From assembly GCA_016888885.1 (NCBI GenBank), contig CP069437.1:558001-622000 (forward strand): a stretch of DNA of 64,000 nt, written 5' to 3'. Under the pieces are notes generated by a model, which saw only the letters and a list, made by a program, of their open reading frames with translations, searched no databases and was not told the origin of the DNA. The DNA comes from Faucicola sp902506215 (lineage in GTDB: Bacteria; Pseudomonadota; Gammaproteobacteria; Pseudomonadales; Moraxellaceae). Shown in pieces: positions 1 through 9,354 of this stretch (the stretch's first letter is position 1; every line of letters begins with the position of its first letter). The position numbers and the translations under genes were made by a program.

Positions 1-32
1 TTGGTCAACCGATTGTCCGTTACGAGTCTTAA
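1..32 (+). CDS. accB: C-terminal tail of AccB (biotin carboxyl carrier protein), partial
   Basis: The window opens inside a reading frame that ends with residues GQPIVRYES and a TAA stop at 30-32. AccB proteins usually end in a stretch like FGQPLFVIE, and accB normally lies directly upstream of accC, as here (57-nt gap). The assignment rests on nine residues plus context, so it is an inference. The rest of the gene is outside the window. Confidence 0.55.
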   Translation, partial: GQPIVRYES

Positions 33-88
33 TTTTTAACTTTTTTGTATATTTGAAGTTTGATTATCGATAAAAATTAGGGATAGCA

Positions 89-1456
89 ATGATAAAAAAA
101 TTACTGATCGCCAATCGTGGTGAAATTGCGCTTCGCATTGTTCGCGCTTGTAAGCAGCTTGGCATTCAAACGGTGGGCGTCTACTCAACTGCAGATGACA
201 ACTTGATGCACCTTCGATTCGTTGACGAATCCATCTGTATTGGCAAGCCCAATGCCAGTCAAAGCTATCTCAATATTGATACTATCTTAACAGCCGCAGA
301 AATCTCTGGCGCTGATGCCATTCACCCAGGTTATGGATTTTTATCTGAAAATGCTGAATTTGCCGAACGCGTGGAAGAGGCAGGGCTGACCTTCGTAGGT
401 CCTGCGCCTGAGCACATTCGCTTAATGGGTAACAAAATATCCGCTATCAACGCCATGAAAAAAGCCGGTGTGCCTACCGTCCCTGGCTCAGTGGGTAGCG
501 TCACTCTGGCTAACGCTGAAGAGCAAGCTAAAGCCATTGGTTTTCCTCTGTTAATCAAAGCAGCAGCTGGTGGTGGTGGTCGTGGTATGCGCGTGGTTGA
601 ACGCCTTGAGCAGTTATTGTCTCAAGTGCAAGCCGCCAAACAAGAAGCCGAATTGTGGTTTGGCGATGATAGCGTCTATATGGAGCGCTTTTTAAAAAAC
701 CCACGCCATGTCGAAGTGCAAGTGTTAGGTGACGGCGAAGGCAATGCCATTCATTTATTTGATCGCGATTGCTCGCTACAACGTCGTCACCAAAAAGTGC
801 TTGAAGAAGCCCCTGCCCCAGAGATTCCTGATGATATTAAAGAGCCCATTTTGCAAGCTTGCGTTCGTGCTTGTGAGCAAATTAATTATCGCGGTGCAGG
901 GACGTTTGAATTTTTATATGAAGACGAGCAATTTTTCTTTATTGAGATGAATACCCGCGTACAGGTTGAACACCCTGTCACCGAGATGATTACCGGCATT
1001 GATGTGGTGGTTGAACAACTCAAAATCGCATCTGGCTATGGCTTATCGTACCGTCAAAACGAAATCGAAATTCGCGGTCATGCCATCGAGTGCCGTATCA
1101 ATGCCGAAGACCCTGTAACTTTCCTGCCGTCACCTGGCACGGTGACCCACTTTTTTATGCCAAATGGTAACGGTGTACGTTTTGACTCGCACCTTTATCC
1201 CAACTATGCCATTCCTACCTTTTATGACTCATTGATTGGCAAATTAATCTGTCATGGTCAAACCCGTGAACAAGCGATTGCCAAGCTTCGCCATGCCCTT
1301 GACGAGCTGATTATCACCGGCATCAAAACCAATGTGCCATTACATCGCGATGTGATTTTGCAAGACGAGGCTTTTTGTAAACAGGCACAAAACATTCATT
1401 ATCTGGAAAAAAACTTATTATCCCAGCCAGAGACGTCAAAAACCGAAAAAGAATAA
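89..1456 (+). CDS. accC: Acetyl-CoA carboxylase, biotin carboxylase subunit AccC
   Basis: Carboxylates the biotin on AccB with ATP and bicarbonate, the first half-reaction of acetyl-CoA carboxylase, which feeds fatty-acid synthesis in the cytosol. The 455 residues match the family length. The N-terminal domain begins IKKLLIANRGEIA. The ATP-grasp glycine loop GGGGRGMR is at about 161-168, and the catalytic stretch MNTRVQVEHPVTEM lies near residue 290. The start at 89 has an AGGGA ribosome site 6 nt upstream. It follows the presumed accB tail, so the two probably form an accBC operon. A hairpin at 1471-1497 ends transcription. Confidence 0.97.
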   Translation: MIKKLLIANRGEIALRIVRACKQLGIQTVGVYSTADDNLMHLRFVDESICIGKPNASQSYLNIDTILTAAEISGADAIHPGYGFLSENAEFAERVEEAGLTFVGPAPEHIRLMGNKISAINAMKKAGVPTVPGSVGSVTLANAEEQAKAIGFPLLIKAAAGGGGRGMRVVERLEQLLSQVQAAKQEAELWFGDDSVYMERFLKNPRHVEVQVLGDGEGNAIHLFDRDCSLQRRHQKVLEEAPAPEIPDDIKEPILQACVRACEQINYRGAGTFEFLYEDEQFFFIEMNTRVQVEHPVTEMITGIDVVVEQLKIASGYGLSYRQNEIEIRGHAIECRINAEDPVTFLPSPGTVTHFFMPNGNGVRFDSHLYPNYAIPTFYDSLIGKLICHGQTREQAIAKLRHALDELIITGIKTNVPLHRDVILQDEAFCKQAQNIHYLEKNLLSQPETSKTEKE

Positions 1457-1470
1457 AGTTAACGGTTAAC

Positions 1471-1497
1471 AAAAGAGGGTCATTTGAGCCTCTTTTT
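1471..1497. terminator. Bidirectional terminator between accC and ruvA
   Basis: An AAGAGG/CCTCTT stem has T-runs available on both strands. It sits in the 49-nt gap between the convergent accC and ruvA genes and can serve both. Confidence 0.7.
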
Positions 1498-1505
1498 ATG
1501 CAATT

Positions 1506-2126
1506 TTAATTCATCGCCAAATTTTTAAGAGACGCCTTCAGCAGATTTTGGATGGTTAACGGTGAATCAATGGCAGATTTTGCCAGTTTTATCGCAGCTT
1601 GGGCTTCTTTATCGCGATAACCTAGTGCAATCAACCCCGCTTCCACTTCGGCAATAATAATGCCTTCATTGCCACTATCGGTCGCTAGTGGTAATGAAGG
1701 GGCAAAACCTGACGTATCACCTAAGTGTTTGATTTTGTCTTTTAATTCAACAATCAATCGCTGGGCAGTTTTTTTACCGACACCTGGAATACGCGTCAAT
1801 GCCAGCTCATCATTGTTCATCACAAACTGGTGCAATTCCTGCACCGTTACGGTTGACATCATCGCCAACGCCATTTTTGCCCCCACCCCATTGACTTTAA
1901 GCAACAGTCTAAACACTTCCCGATCGCTATGGCTTAAAAACCCAAATAACAACTGAGCATCCTCGCGTACCAAAAAATGTGTCCACAAGGTGACGGACTG
2001 ATTTAATTGTACTTGGCAAAATGCATTAAGCGGCATCTCAATTTCATACCCAACGCCCGCTGTGGTCATCACCACTACCGTAGGTGCCATTAGATGATGC
2101 ACTTGCCCTTGAATTAATCCTATCAT
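1506..2126 (-). CDS. ruvA: Holliday junction branch migration protein RuvA
   Basis: RuvA binds four-way DNA junctions as a tetramer and loads the RuvB motor during recombinational repair. The 206 residues are the usual length. An N-terminal OB-fold domain (about 1-65) is followed by two helix-hairpin-helix motifs, seen as GVGAKMALAMMS (near 80) and IPGVGKKTAQRLIVELKDK (near 115). The C-terminal RuvB-contact domain is at about 160-206. Neither ruvB nor ruvC is next to it, so it appears to be transcribed alone. It is convergent with accC. Confidence 0.96.
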   Translation of the reverse strand: MIGLIQGQVHHLMAPTVVVMTTAGVGYEIEMPLNAFCQVQLNQSVTLWTHFLVREDAQLLFGFLSHSDREVFRLLLKVNGVGAKMALAMMSTVTVQELHQFVMNNDELALTRIPGVGKKTAQRLIVELKDKIKHLGDTSGFAPSLPLATDSGNEGIIIAEVEAGLIALGYRDKEAQAAIKLAKSAIDSPLTIQNLLKASLKNLAMN

Positions 2127-2154
2127 TGATGACTCACTACAAATAATTTAATCC

Positions 2155-2188
2155 AATAAAAAAGTGGGCAACCTAAGTCCACCCACTT
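2155..2188 (-). terminator. Terminator of fba
   Basis: A 7-bp perfect stem AAGTGGG/CCCACTT is followed, on the minus strand, by a T-run. It lies just downstream of fba, in the gap before ruvA. Confidence 0.75.
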
Positions 2189-2251
2189 GAATGTCATGCT
2201 CTCTTGCATCTCACACTTTTTAGTCATTTGCTAAAACTTTAGTTCTAGTAT

Positions 2252-3289
2252 TTAGTTATAGAAACTAACCATTTTTTCTAGACTAATTGGGCGAATTTTA
2301 TCCGCATTACCCGCCGTACCAAATGCAGTATAGCGATCGACACAGACAGCTTTCATGGCATCGATGGTTTTGGCAAAATATTTGCGTGGGTCAAATTCTG
2401 CGGGGTTTTCAGCGAGGAATTTGCGAATCGCACCGGTTGATGCCAAACGTAAATCGGTATCGATATTGACTTTACGTACACCATGTTTGATGGCTTCTAC
2501 GATTTGCTCAACTGGCACACCGTAGGTTTCACCGATATTGCCGCCATTTTCATTAATCACTTTGAGCCATTCTTGTGGCACACTTGAAGAGCCGTGCATT
2601 ACAAGGTGAGTATTAGGAATACGGGCATGAATTTCTTTGATACGTGCAATCGATAAAATATCATCGGTAGGTGGTCGGGTAAATTTATACGCCCCGTGGC
2701 TAGTGCCAACTGCAATCGCTAGTGCATCAACATGGGTATCGTTAACAAATTGCTCAGCTTCATCAGCGCTGGTTAACAGCTGTGAGTGGTCAAGTTTACC
2801 TTCCGCCCCTACGCCATCTTCTTCGCCAGCCATACCTGTTTCAAGGCTACCCAAAACGCCAATTTCACCTTCTACTGATACACCACAAGCGTGAGAGAGT
2901 TTTACCACTTCACGCGTCACTGCCACATTATAATCATAGTCGGCAGGGGTTTTACCATCCCTCTTTAATGAGCCATCCATCATCACCGATGAAAAACCCA
3001 ACTGGATTGACCGCTGGCAAACTTCTGGACTGGTACCATGGTCTTGGTGCATAACCACTGGGATATGTGGCCACTCTTCAATGGCAGACAAAATAAGATG
3101 GCGTAAAAATGGGGCACCTGCGTATTTGCGCGCGCCTGCCGATGCTTGCACAATCACAGGTGAGTTGGTTTCATCGGCTGCCATCATAATGGCACGCATT
3201 TGCTCTAAGTTATTGACGTTAAATGCAGGAACACCATAGTTGTTTTCTGCTGCATGGTCTAAAAGCTGACGCAAAGAAATCAAAGCCAT
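2252..3289 (-). CDS. fba: Class II fructose-1,6-bisphosphate aldolase
   Basis: Zn-dependent aldolase that interconverts fructose-1,6-bisphosphate with DHAP and glyceraldehyde-3-phosphate. In Moraxellaceae it probably works mainly in gluconeogenesis (inference). The 345-residue protein fits the Calvin-cycle subtype of class II enzymes. Visible motifs are VVMHQDHGTSPEVC (metal-binding His, near 80), the acidic ETGMAGEEDGVGAEG loop (near 150), HGSSSVPQEW (near 235) and KVNIDTDLRLA (near 280). It is transcribed in the same direction as pgk, but a strong hairpin at 3452-3485 separates it from the upstream lipoprotein gene, so it likely has its own promoter. Confidence 0.96.
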   Translation of the reverse strand: MALISLRQLLDHAAENNYGVPAFNVNNLEQMRAIMMAADETNSPVIVQASAGARKYAGAPFLRHLILSAIEEWPHIPVVMHQDHGTSPEVCQRSIQLGFSSVMMDGSLKRDGKTPADYDYNVAVTREVVKLSHACGVSVEGEIGVLGSLETGMAGEEDGVGAEGKLDHSQLLTSADEAEQFVNDTHVDALAIAVGTSHGAYKFTRPPTDDILSIARIKEIHARIPNTHLVMHGSSSVPQEWLKVINENGGNIGETYGVPVEQIVEAIKHGVRKVNIDTDLRLASTGAIRKFLAENPAEFDPRKYFAKTIDAMKAVCVDRYTAFGTAGNADKIRPISLEKMVSFYN

Positions 3290-3451
3290 ATTACTTTCTC
3301 TTAGTAAAGTTAATAATCAATTGAAAATTTTAGAAAAATTGGGTTTTGCCGTGTTGGACAAGGCTTGAGTATAACAGAAGTGCATTATAATTTAAATTCA
3401 AAAAAAATAACTTTGAAATGAACGATATTATGGCAAACTACCTAACCCAAT

Positions 3452-3485
3452 CAAAAAGCCCCAAAATAATTTTGGGGCTTTTTTA
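3452..3485. terminator. Strong terminator downstream of the Ala-rich lipoprotein gene
   Basis: A near-perfect stem (AAAAAGCCCCAAAA against its complement, TAAT loop) has T-runs on both strands. It isolates fba from the upstream gene. Confidence 0.85.
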
Positions 3486-3500
3486 GGCTGAATACTAAAA

Positions 3501-3905
3501 TTAGTATTTTTGTTTTTCTGGCACGGTTGTTTGGATATCAGTACTACTATTTGCTGCATCGTTTTTAACTGCTTCTGCACCTTGTGCTACATTGGCTGCA
3601 CCAGTCGCTACAGCAGAGGCTACGTTTGCGGTGGCTTGCGCGGCACCATTGGCAACAGCTTCAGTTGCGTTGATTGCTGCGCCTTGGACAACCGCAGCAC
3701 CCGTGGTAGCAGCACTAGCTACAGCTTCACCTGCATTTGCTGTTGCACTAGCGGCACTTGCAGTCGCGTCTTTAATGTCTTGACCCGCTGCGCTTGCTGC
3801 GGCTTCAGGTTGACCGTTAGCTGCGGCTTCTTCGGTTTTTTTACTACATGCCGTGATTGATAAAGTGGCTAATAAAGTTGCCAATACTAAATTACGTTTT
3901 AACAT
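3501..3905 (-). CDS. Small Ala-rich lipoprotein, function unknown
   Basis: The predicted 134-residue protein has a lipoprotein signal peptide ending in the lipobox LSITAC, so the mature N-terminal Cys is probably lipidated. The rest is low-complexity and built almost wholly of Ala, Thr, Val, Asn and Gly. Patterns such as ATANAGEAVASAA recur, suggesting a long amphipathic helix like small Ala-rich outer-membrane lipoproteins. The start at 3905 is preferred because AAGGA lies 6 nt upstream; the ATG at 3911 directly abuts that site. I do not recognise a family. It lies between fba and pgk and ends in a strong terminator. Confidence 0.75.
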   Translation of the reverse strand: MLKRNLVLATLLATLSITACSKKTEEAAANGQPEAAASAAGQDIKDATASAASATANAGEAVASAATTGAAVVQGAAINATEAVANGAAQATANVASAVATGAANVAQGAEAVKNDAANSSTDIQTTVPEKQKY

Positions 3906-4078
3906 ATTCATTCCTTAAACACCAAACATATGGGTATACATACTTGCATAATATCTTATCTACAATATATTTTTAGTGCAATTACTTACAATGTTTACCA
4001 TACAAATATTAACTTAACATTACATTAATTTAAATAGTAAATTTAAATGGCTAAATTAATGATAACATTTGGTAGCAT

Positions 4079-5269
4079 TTAGGCACGTTGGCTCAGGGCG
4101 TGCACGGCAGGTAAGGTTTTGCCTTTCACAAATTCTAAGAACGCCCCGCCGCCTGTTGATGTGTAGCTTACTTTATCGGCGACCTTGTATTTATCAATCG
4201 CAGCCAGCGTATCACCACCACCTGCAATGCTAAAGCCTGCACTTGCTGCGACTGCTTCACTAACGATTTTGGTACCTTCACCAAATTTATCGACTTCAAA
4301 TACGCCGACAGGTCCATTCCATAAAATAGTTTTGGCATTTTTAATCGCATCGGCAAGTTTCGCCGCACTGCTTGGGCTAATGTCTAGAATCATTTCATCA
4401 TCAGCAATGGTATTGACCGCTTTGGTTACCGCATCGGCAGATTCTAGCGAGCCCAAGAAATCATTAAAATCAATTTGTGATTTTTTGGCGACAACCACTT
4501 CGTCAGGTAGTAATACATGGGTTTCTTGCATAATACTTTTCGCCGTTTCCACCATGTCGGCTTCATATAGCGATGCACCGACATTGGCACCTTTGGCTGC
4601 CAAGAATGTATTGGCAATACCACCACCGACTATGATTTGGTCACAGATTTTTGCCAATGATTTAAGCACATCCAATTTGGTAGAAACTTTCGAGCCACCA
4701 ACAATCGCAAGCATGGGCTTGGCTGGGTTATCCAAAGCTTTGGCTAATGCATCAAGCTCTGCCGCCAATAACGGGCCTGCACAAGCAGTCTTTGCTTTGG
4801 CGATAACGCCTTCTGTTGACGCTTCGGCACGGTGAGCAGTACCGAAAGCATCCATCACAAATACATCACATAAAGCGGCGTAGCGTTCAGATAAAGCGGC
4901 ATCGTTTTTCTTCTCACCCGCATTAAAACGTACATTTTCCAGTAGCACAACTTCTCCTGGGGCTACTGTCACATTATTTTGGACATAATCGGTCACCAAT
5001 TTGACAGGTTTGCCCAGAGCATCGCCCAAATAATCTGCGACTGGCTGCAACGAATATTTGGCTTCAGGGTTTGAGGGGTCTGGGCGACCTAGATGCGAAC
5101 ACACGATAACCGCTGCGCCTTTATCTAAAGCCAACTGAATAGTGGGCAAGCTTGCTTTTAAGCGGGCATCATTGGCAATTTTGCCATCTTTTAACGGTAC
5201 ATTTAAATCTTCGCGAATCAAAACTGTTTTGCCAGAAACATCAATATCGTTTAAACGAGCAAATTGCAT
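4079..5269 (-). CDS. pgk: Phosphoglycerate kinase
   Basis: Transfers phosphate between 1,3-bisphosphoglycerate and ADP in glycolysis and gluconeogenesis. The 396 residues are the normal length. The N-terminal domain carries IREDLNVPL and the substrate-binding SHLGRPD, and later NVRFNAGEKKND. The nucleotide-binding C-terminal domain shows VGGSKVSTK, NGPVGVFE and GGGDTLAA. The start has a good AGAGG site. It lies upstream of the lipoprotein and fba on the same strand, as pgk and fba often cluster in proteobacteria. Confidence 0.97.
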   Translation of the reverse strand: MQFARLNDIDVSGKTVLIREDLNVPLKDGKIANDARLKASLPTIQLALDKGAAVIVCSHLGRPDPSNPEAKYSLQPVADYLGDALGKPVKLVTDYVQNNVTVAPGEVVLLENVRFNAGEKKNDAALSERYAALCDVFVMDAFGTAHRAEASTEGVIAKAKTACAGPLLAAELDALAKALDNPAKPMLAIVGGSKVSTKLDVLKSLAKICDQIIVGGGIANTFLAAKGANVGASLYEADMVETAKSIMQETHVLLPDEVVVAKKSQIDFNDFLGSLESADAVTKAVNTIADDEMILDISPSSAAKLADAIKNAKTILWNGPVGVFEVDKFGEGTKIVSEAVAASAGFSIAGGGDTLAAIDKYKVADKVSYTSTGGGAFLEFVKGKTLPAVHALSQRA

Positions 5270-5558
5270 GGATTAACCTCTAAGTTAACAACAGGATGGT
5301 GACCCGTAGGGGTTGATAAAACGTCGTCACATGACAACAAAAATTGAATAAAAAAATAAGCGTAGATTAGCATATTTTGAGTATTTTTAACATTATTGAT
5401 GCTATCAACTAACGCCCAATTAACGCCACGCACGCTGATAACACAGTATGACTACTTTATTACTACTTTATTAAGAAGGGTGTTGATGATAAGCTTATAA
5501 GAACAAAAACATGAATGCAGCACTGCGTTCAATATTTTATTATCAAATTGGAGGCTTT

Positions 5559-5885
5559 ATGGTTGACCTTGACAAAGCAAAACAACGATTACTTGACCTA
5601 AAACAAGAATACCAAACTCGCGTGCATAAAATCCAACATGATATGCAAAATCCTGATACAGATATGACCCAAGATTGGGATGACCAAGCGGTGATTAATG
5701 AGCAAAACGATGTACGTAAAAACTTGCTAGTCGAAGCCCAGCAAAACCTTGAATTGGTGAATAATGCCTTACTTCGTATCGAAAATGGGACTTACGGTAT
5801 TTGCGCTGTGAGTGGTGAAGAAATCGAACCTGAGCGTCTAGAAGCACTACCCTTTGCCACCACTTGTATGAAACATGCCAAATAG
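5559..5885 (+). CDS. TraR/DksA-family zinc-finger-like regulator
   Basis: Relatives of DksA bind the RNA polymerase secondary channel and modulate initiation. The 108-residue protein has an N-terminal coiled coil with the acidic tip DWDDQAV and the C-terminal signature YGICAVSGEEIEPERLEALP. The usual four-Cys finger is degenerate: the first pair is C-A-V-S and the second is C-M-K-H, so two of the four Cys are replaced by Ser and His. The start at 5559 is set by a strong GGAGG 6 nt upstream; an ATG 48 nt earlier lacks such a site. It resembles short DksA-like proteins more than canonical DksA, which is about 150 aa. Confidence 0.85.
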   Translation: MVDLDKAKQRLLDLKQEYQTRVHKIQHDMQNPDTDMTQDWDDQAVINEQNDVRKNLLVEAQQNLELVNNALLRIENGTYGICAVSGEEIEPERLEALPFATTCMKHAK

Positions 5886-5931
5886 CTTACAAAACATACC
5901 AAATAGCTGGTTTTGGTAGTTTTGTGCCCAT

Positions 5932-5963
5932 AAAAAAGCAAGGACAGTTATCCTTGCTTTTTT
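5932..5963. terminator. Bidirectional terminator after the DksA-like gene
   Basis: A 13-bp stem AAAAAAGCAAGGA/TCCTTGCTTTTTT with a 6-nt loop sits between the convergent DksA-like and pbpG genes. Confidence 0.85.
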
Positions 5964-5995
5964 ATCAAAAAATCAGTCAGTAAATTGCGAATTGA

Positions 5996-7030
5996 TTAGG
6001 TAAATCGGCGCATGCTTAAATTAGCAATAATGTTTTCTGCATCGCTCCAGCGGGTTTTTGAATCATTGGCACCCAATAAAACTACGATGGCTGGACGATT
6101 ACCGACATTGGTTTCAAATAAAACGCAGTTACCCGCTTCACGAATATACCCTGTTTTTGATAGCCCAATATTGTATAGACCATCACGCACCATGTAATTG
6201 GTACTGCGTGCTGCAACCGTGCGATAACCTGAATTGATATTATTTACCCCAAATTGGCGGCTAGGTGTGGTACTAAACTGGCTAATTAAATTATGCTTAT
6301 AAGCATAGCGCGCCAAAATTGCCAAATCACGTGGTGACGCCACATTCCGAGAATCCAAACCCGATGGGTCATAAAAACGGGTTTGCGTCATCCCCAATTC
6401 ACGCGCTTTTTGGTTCATACGGCTGATAAAATTGTCATAGCCCATAGGGTCAGTACGTGCTAATGCTTTAGCCGCGGGATTTTCTGATTTCATCATCATC
6501 ATCAGTAGCATTTCAGCACGATTAAGCTGATCGCCAACTTTTAGACGGTCACTGCCCGATTGTTTTGGGGTTTTGAAATCTAATGGGCTAATCGTCAATG
6601 TTTCGCTCATGTTAGCGCCTGATTCCGCTACCACCACAGCTGTCATCAATTTACTAATTGACGCAATCGGACGGGCGATATCAGCATTTTTTTCATAAAT
6701 GGTATTGCCCGTTAACGCATCCACTACCAAAGCGCCTTTGGAATTGGCAAAATAGCTGCCCGAAGCCCGCGTGCTATCTTGCGACCATGCTGGATTGTAG
6801 CTATCATCCTCACTGTATGCATTGTTATAGTTATTATAATTACCGTTATTAAAACTTGTCGTCTGTGGCGTGCTGTTATACATGATGGCACGGGCTTTGT
6901 CTAAACTACCCTGCCCATCCCAACTAACTTTAGCCTGGCTACCTGTCTGCATATTTAATTCAGCATTACTTTGTACGCCAGCCAGTGCAATGACAGCACC
7001 TAACAAGGTTTTCCTTAACAATGTTTTCAT
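5996..7030 (-). CDS. pbpG: D-alanyl-D-alanine endopeptidase (PBP7-like, S11 family)
   Basis: Periplasmic serine peptidase of the S11 family that trims or cleaves D-Ala cross-links in peptidoglycan. The acyl-enzyme motif SISK occurs in ARPIASISKLMTAVV, the SxN motif as SEN in MKSENPAAKAL, and the KTG motif in LSKTGYIREAG. The start at 7030 gives a 344-residue product with a clean signal peptide (MKTLLRKTLLGAVIALAG, predicted cleavage after SNA). A longer frame to 7099 would bury it, so I prefer the internal start. An Asn/Tyr-rich linker follows the signal peptide. PBP7 fits better than the DacA carboxypeptidases because of overall length and the lack of a C-terminal amphipathic anchor. Confidence 0.9.
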   Translation of the reverse strand: MKTLLRKTLLGAVIALAGVQSNAELNMQTGSQAKVSWDGQGSLDKARAIMYNSTPQTTSFNNGNYNNYNNAYSEDDSYNPAWSQDSTRASGSYFANSKGALVVDALTGNTIYEKNADIARPIASISKLMTAVVVAESGANMSETLTISPLDFKTPKQSGSDRLKVGDQLNRAEMLLMMMMKSENPAAKALARTDPMGYDNFISRMNQKARELGMTQTRFYDPSGLDSRNVASPRDLAILARYAYKHNLISQFSTTPSRQFGVNNINSGYRTVAARSTNYMVRDGLYNIGLSKTGYIREAGNCVLFETNVGNRPAIVVLLGANDSKTRWSDAENIIANLSMRRFT

Positions 7031-7386
7031 TTCAACACTCTCAATCAAATCATGGTTAACTTGCTGTTGGATAGAGCATACAGTTACCAAAACTACCAAT
7101 ATATTTACGAAAAACAGATCAACAACGATACCTTAAGCCTAATAGCCATTAAAATCAAGCCATTAAAAGTTACAAAATCTAACAAGAATAACGGATTGAT
7201 TACGCAAGACTGACTTAAATTTACGATGAGTAGTTTAGCACAGTACAAATATGACGCATGCAAAAAAATAACAAAACCGCCCAGCTAATACAATAATAAA
7301 ATCATAAGTAACAATAGGTTAAGATATCTTTTTACAAAAAAAGCTGACATATTGCTATGCCAGCTGATGAATAGATTAAAGATAAT
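7031..7386. other. Gene-free stretch between pbpG and glnS
   Basis: About 355 bp without a credible gene. The left part must contain the pbpG promoter and leader (minus strand). The right end holds the glnS terminator. I see no conserved RNA motif or repeat in the rest. Confidence 0.6.
7335..7365 (-). terminator. Terminator of glnS
   Basis: On the minus strand, AGCTGGCATA pairs with TATGTCAGCT (one G-T pair, GCAA loop) and is followed by seven T. Confidence 0.8.
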
Positions 7387-9138
7387 TTATGGTTTGAAAC
7401 TGTCTTTTAAGGTCACAATACGGTTAAACACCAAATGCTCTGGTGAATAATCTTTACTATCTGCCACAAAAAACCCTTCGCGTTCAAATTGAAAACGCTC
7501 GCCTGCATTGACTTGTGACAAAGAAGGCTCGACAATGGCATCTACTTCACGTAGCGAGTTGGGGTTAATCTCTGCGGCTAAATTATTGATGTCAATTTTG
7601 GCTGGGTCTTCTTGGGTAAACAGCTGCTCATACAGACGTACCTTCGCAGGTACACCTAGACTGGCTGACACCCAATGTATCACACCTTTAACCTTACGGC
7701 CTTCTGGATTGTTGCCCAACGTTTTTGGGTCAATAGTCGCTGTTAACCCCACCACTTCGCCATTGTCGTCAGTGATGTGCTCCTCAATCTTTAGCACATA
7801 ACTATTGCGTAAGCGGATTTCTGGGTTTTGCGGTGACAAGCGTTTATAGCCTTCAGGCGGCGTGATTTCAAAATCCCCTTTATCAATATAAATTTCCTTG
7901 GTAAAGGGAATGTCACGCATACCTTGGCTGTCATCATGGTTATTTTTAGGCTGGGTCAACCATAAAACACCATTGTCGAGTTTAGTTTTTACACTGTCTT
8001 TTTTGAGTGTTTCTACACTGGCGACGGCTTCATCAAAATTGGTAATCGTCACTTTTAGCGGGTTTAGCACTGCCATGGCACGATTCACATGCTCTAATGA
8101 GTTACGAATACTAAACTCGAGTAAACCAAAATCCACCACACCGTCTGACTTGCTGACGCCTACACGGTCACAAAAATCCCGTAACCCTTCAGGGGTATAA
8201 CCACGGCGGCGCATACCGGCGATTGTTGGCATACGCGGATCGTCCCAACCGCTCACCAAGTCATCTTCGACCAGTTTTTTGAGTTTGCGTTTACTGGTCA
8301 AAATATGGTTCACGTTTAGGCGGGCAAATTCATATTGGTGTGGTTCTTTCTCAAAGCCCACTTTATCTACCACCCAATCATAAAACGGACGGTGGTCTTC
8401 AAATTCTAGGGTACAAATCGAATGCGTAATACCTTCGATTGCATCTGACAATGGGTGAGCATAATCGTACATGGGATAAATACACCAATCATCGCCTGTT
8501 TGGTGATGCGCTTGGTGCATGACACGATACAAAATCGGATCGCGCATATTCATATTGGGGCTTGCCATGTCGATTTTGGCACGAAGCACCGCTTCACCGT
8601 TGCCATATTTGCCAAGTTTCATATCGTCAAAGCGTTGCAAATTCTCTTCAACACTGACATCACGGTAAGGTGAGTTTTTACCTGCTTGACCAAAATTGCC
8701 GCGATTTTCACGAATATCCTCAGGACTTTGCAAATCAACATAGGCATCGCCTTGTTTGATTAATTTTACCGCCCAATCATACAATTGACCAAAATAACTG
8801 GACGCATAGCGAGCCTCGCCTGCCCAATCAAACCCGAGCCATTTGACATCATCTTTGATATTATCGACAAACTCCTGATCTTCAGCATCGGGATTGGTGT
8901 CGTCAAACCGTAGGTTACACAGCCCTGCAAACTCCTTAGCCAGCCCAAAGTTGAGACAAATAGATTTGACATGACCCAAATGTAAGTAGCCATTCGGCTC
9001 AGGTGGAAAACGGGTCACAATCTGGCTGTATTTTTGCGAAGCAAGGTCATCGCGTACGATCGCACGGATAAAGTCATTTTTTTCACTATTGGTTGCTGTC
9101 TCGTCGGTTTTTGTATTTTTGTCGGTCGTCGCCGTCAT
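7387..9138 (-). CDS. glnS: Glutaminyl-tRNA synthetase
   Basis: Charges tRNA-Gln with glutamine. It is a class I synthetase of 583 residues, slightly longer than E. coli GlnS (554) because of an N-terminal Thr/Asp/Asn-rich extension of about 25 residues. The HIGH-type signature is PPEPNGYLHLGH (near 45) and the KMSKS-type loop is LTSKRKLKKL (near 280). The C-terminal anticodon-binding beta-barrels follow. The start is supported by AAGGGG 7 nt upstream. Presence of GlnS agrees with a gammaproteobacterial host, which charges tRNA-Gln directly. Confidence 0.97.
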   Translation of the reverse strand: MTATTDKNTKTDETATNSEKNDFIRAIVRDDLASQKYSQIVTRFPPEPNGYLHLGHVKSICLNFGLAKEFAGLCNLRFDDTNPDAEDQEFVDNIKDDVKWLGFDWAGEARYASSYFGQLYDWAVKLIKQGDAYVDLQSPEDIRENRGNFGQAGKNSPYRDVSVEENLQRFDDMKLGKYGNGEAVLRAKIDMASPNMNMRDPILYRVMHQAHHQTGDDWCIYPMYDYAHPLSDAIEGITHSICTLEFEDHRPFYDWVVDKVGFEKEPHQYEFARLNVNHILTSKRKLKKLVEDDLVSGWDDPRMPTIAGMRRRGYTPEGLRDFCDRVGVSKSDGVVDFGLLEFSIRNSLEHVNRAMAVLNPLKVTITNFDEAVASVETLKKDSVKTKLDNGVLWLTQPKNNHDDSQGMRDIPFTKEIYIDKGDFEITPPEGYKRLSPQNPEIRLRNSYVLKIEEHITDDNGEVVGLTATIDPKTLGNNPEGRKVKGVIHWVSASLGVPAKVRLYEQLFTQEDPAKIDINNLAAEINPNSLREVDAIVEPSLSQVNAGERFQFEREGFFVADSKDYSPEHLVFNRIVTLKDSFKP

Positions 9139-9354
9139 TTGGTTGCCCCTTACCTATTACAAAAATGGTGAACTAATCTGCCATTCTAGCAGTTTTTTGA
9201 CATTGAAAAAACTTAAATGAATTTAATTGAAACATTTAATTTTGCCAACTTTGCAAACTAAATACTGACTTTTTGATTGAAAATCGCTAGGATAGCCACA
9301 ACAATTGCAAGATACGTTTTTTTAACCATAAAAACCATTAGGTAGGAGCTCACA

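Noticed and set aside
3510..3860. Cys-rich frame antisense to the Ala-rich lipoprotein
   Set aside because: Poly-Ala coding sequence read on the other strand gives Cys/Ser-rich frames; this is a mirror of the real gene with its lipobox and ribosome site.
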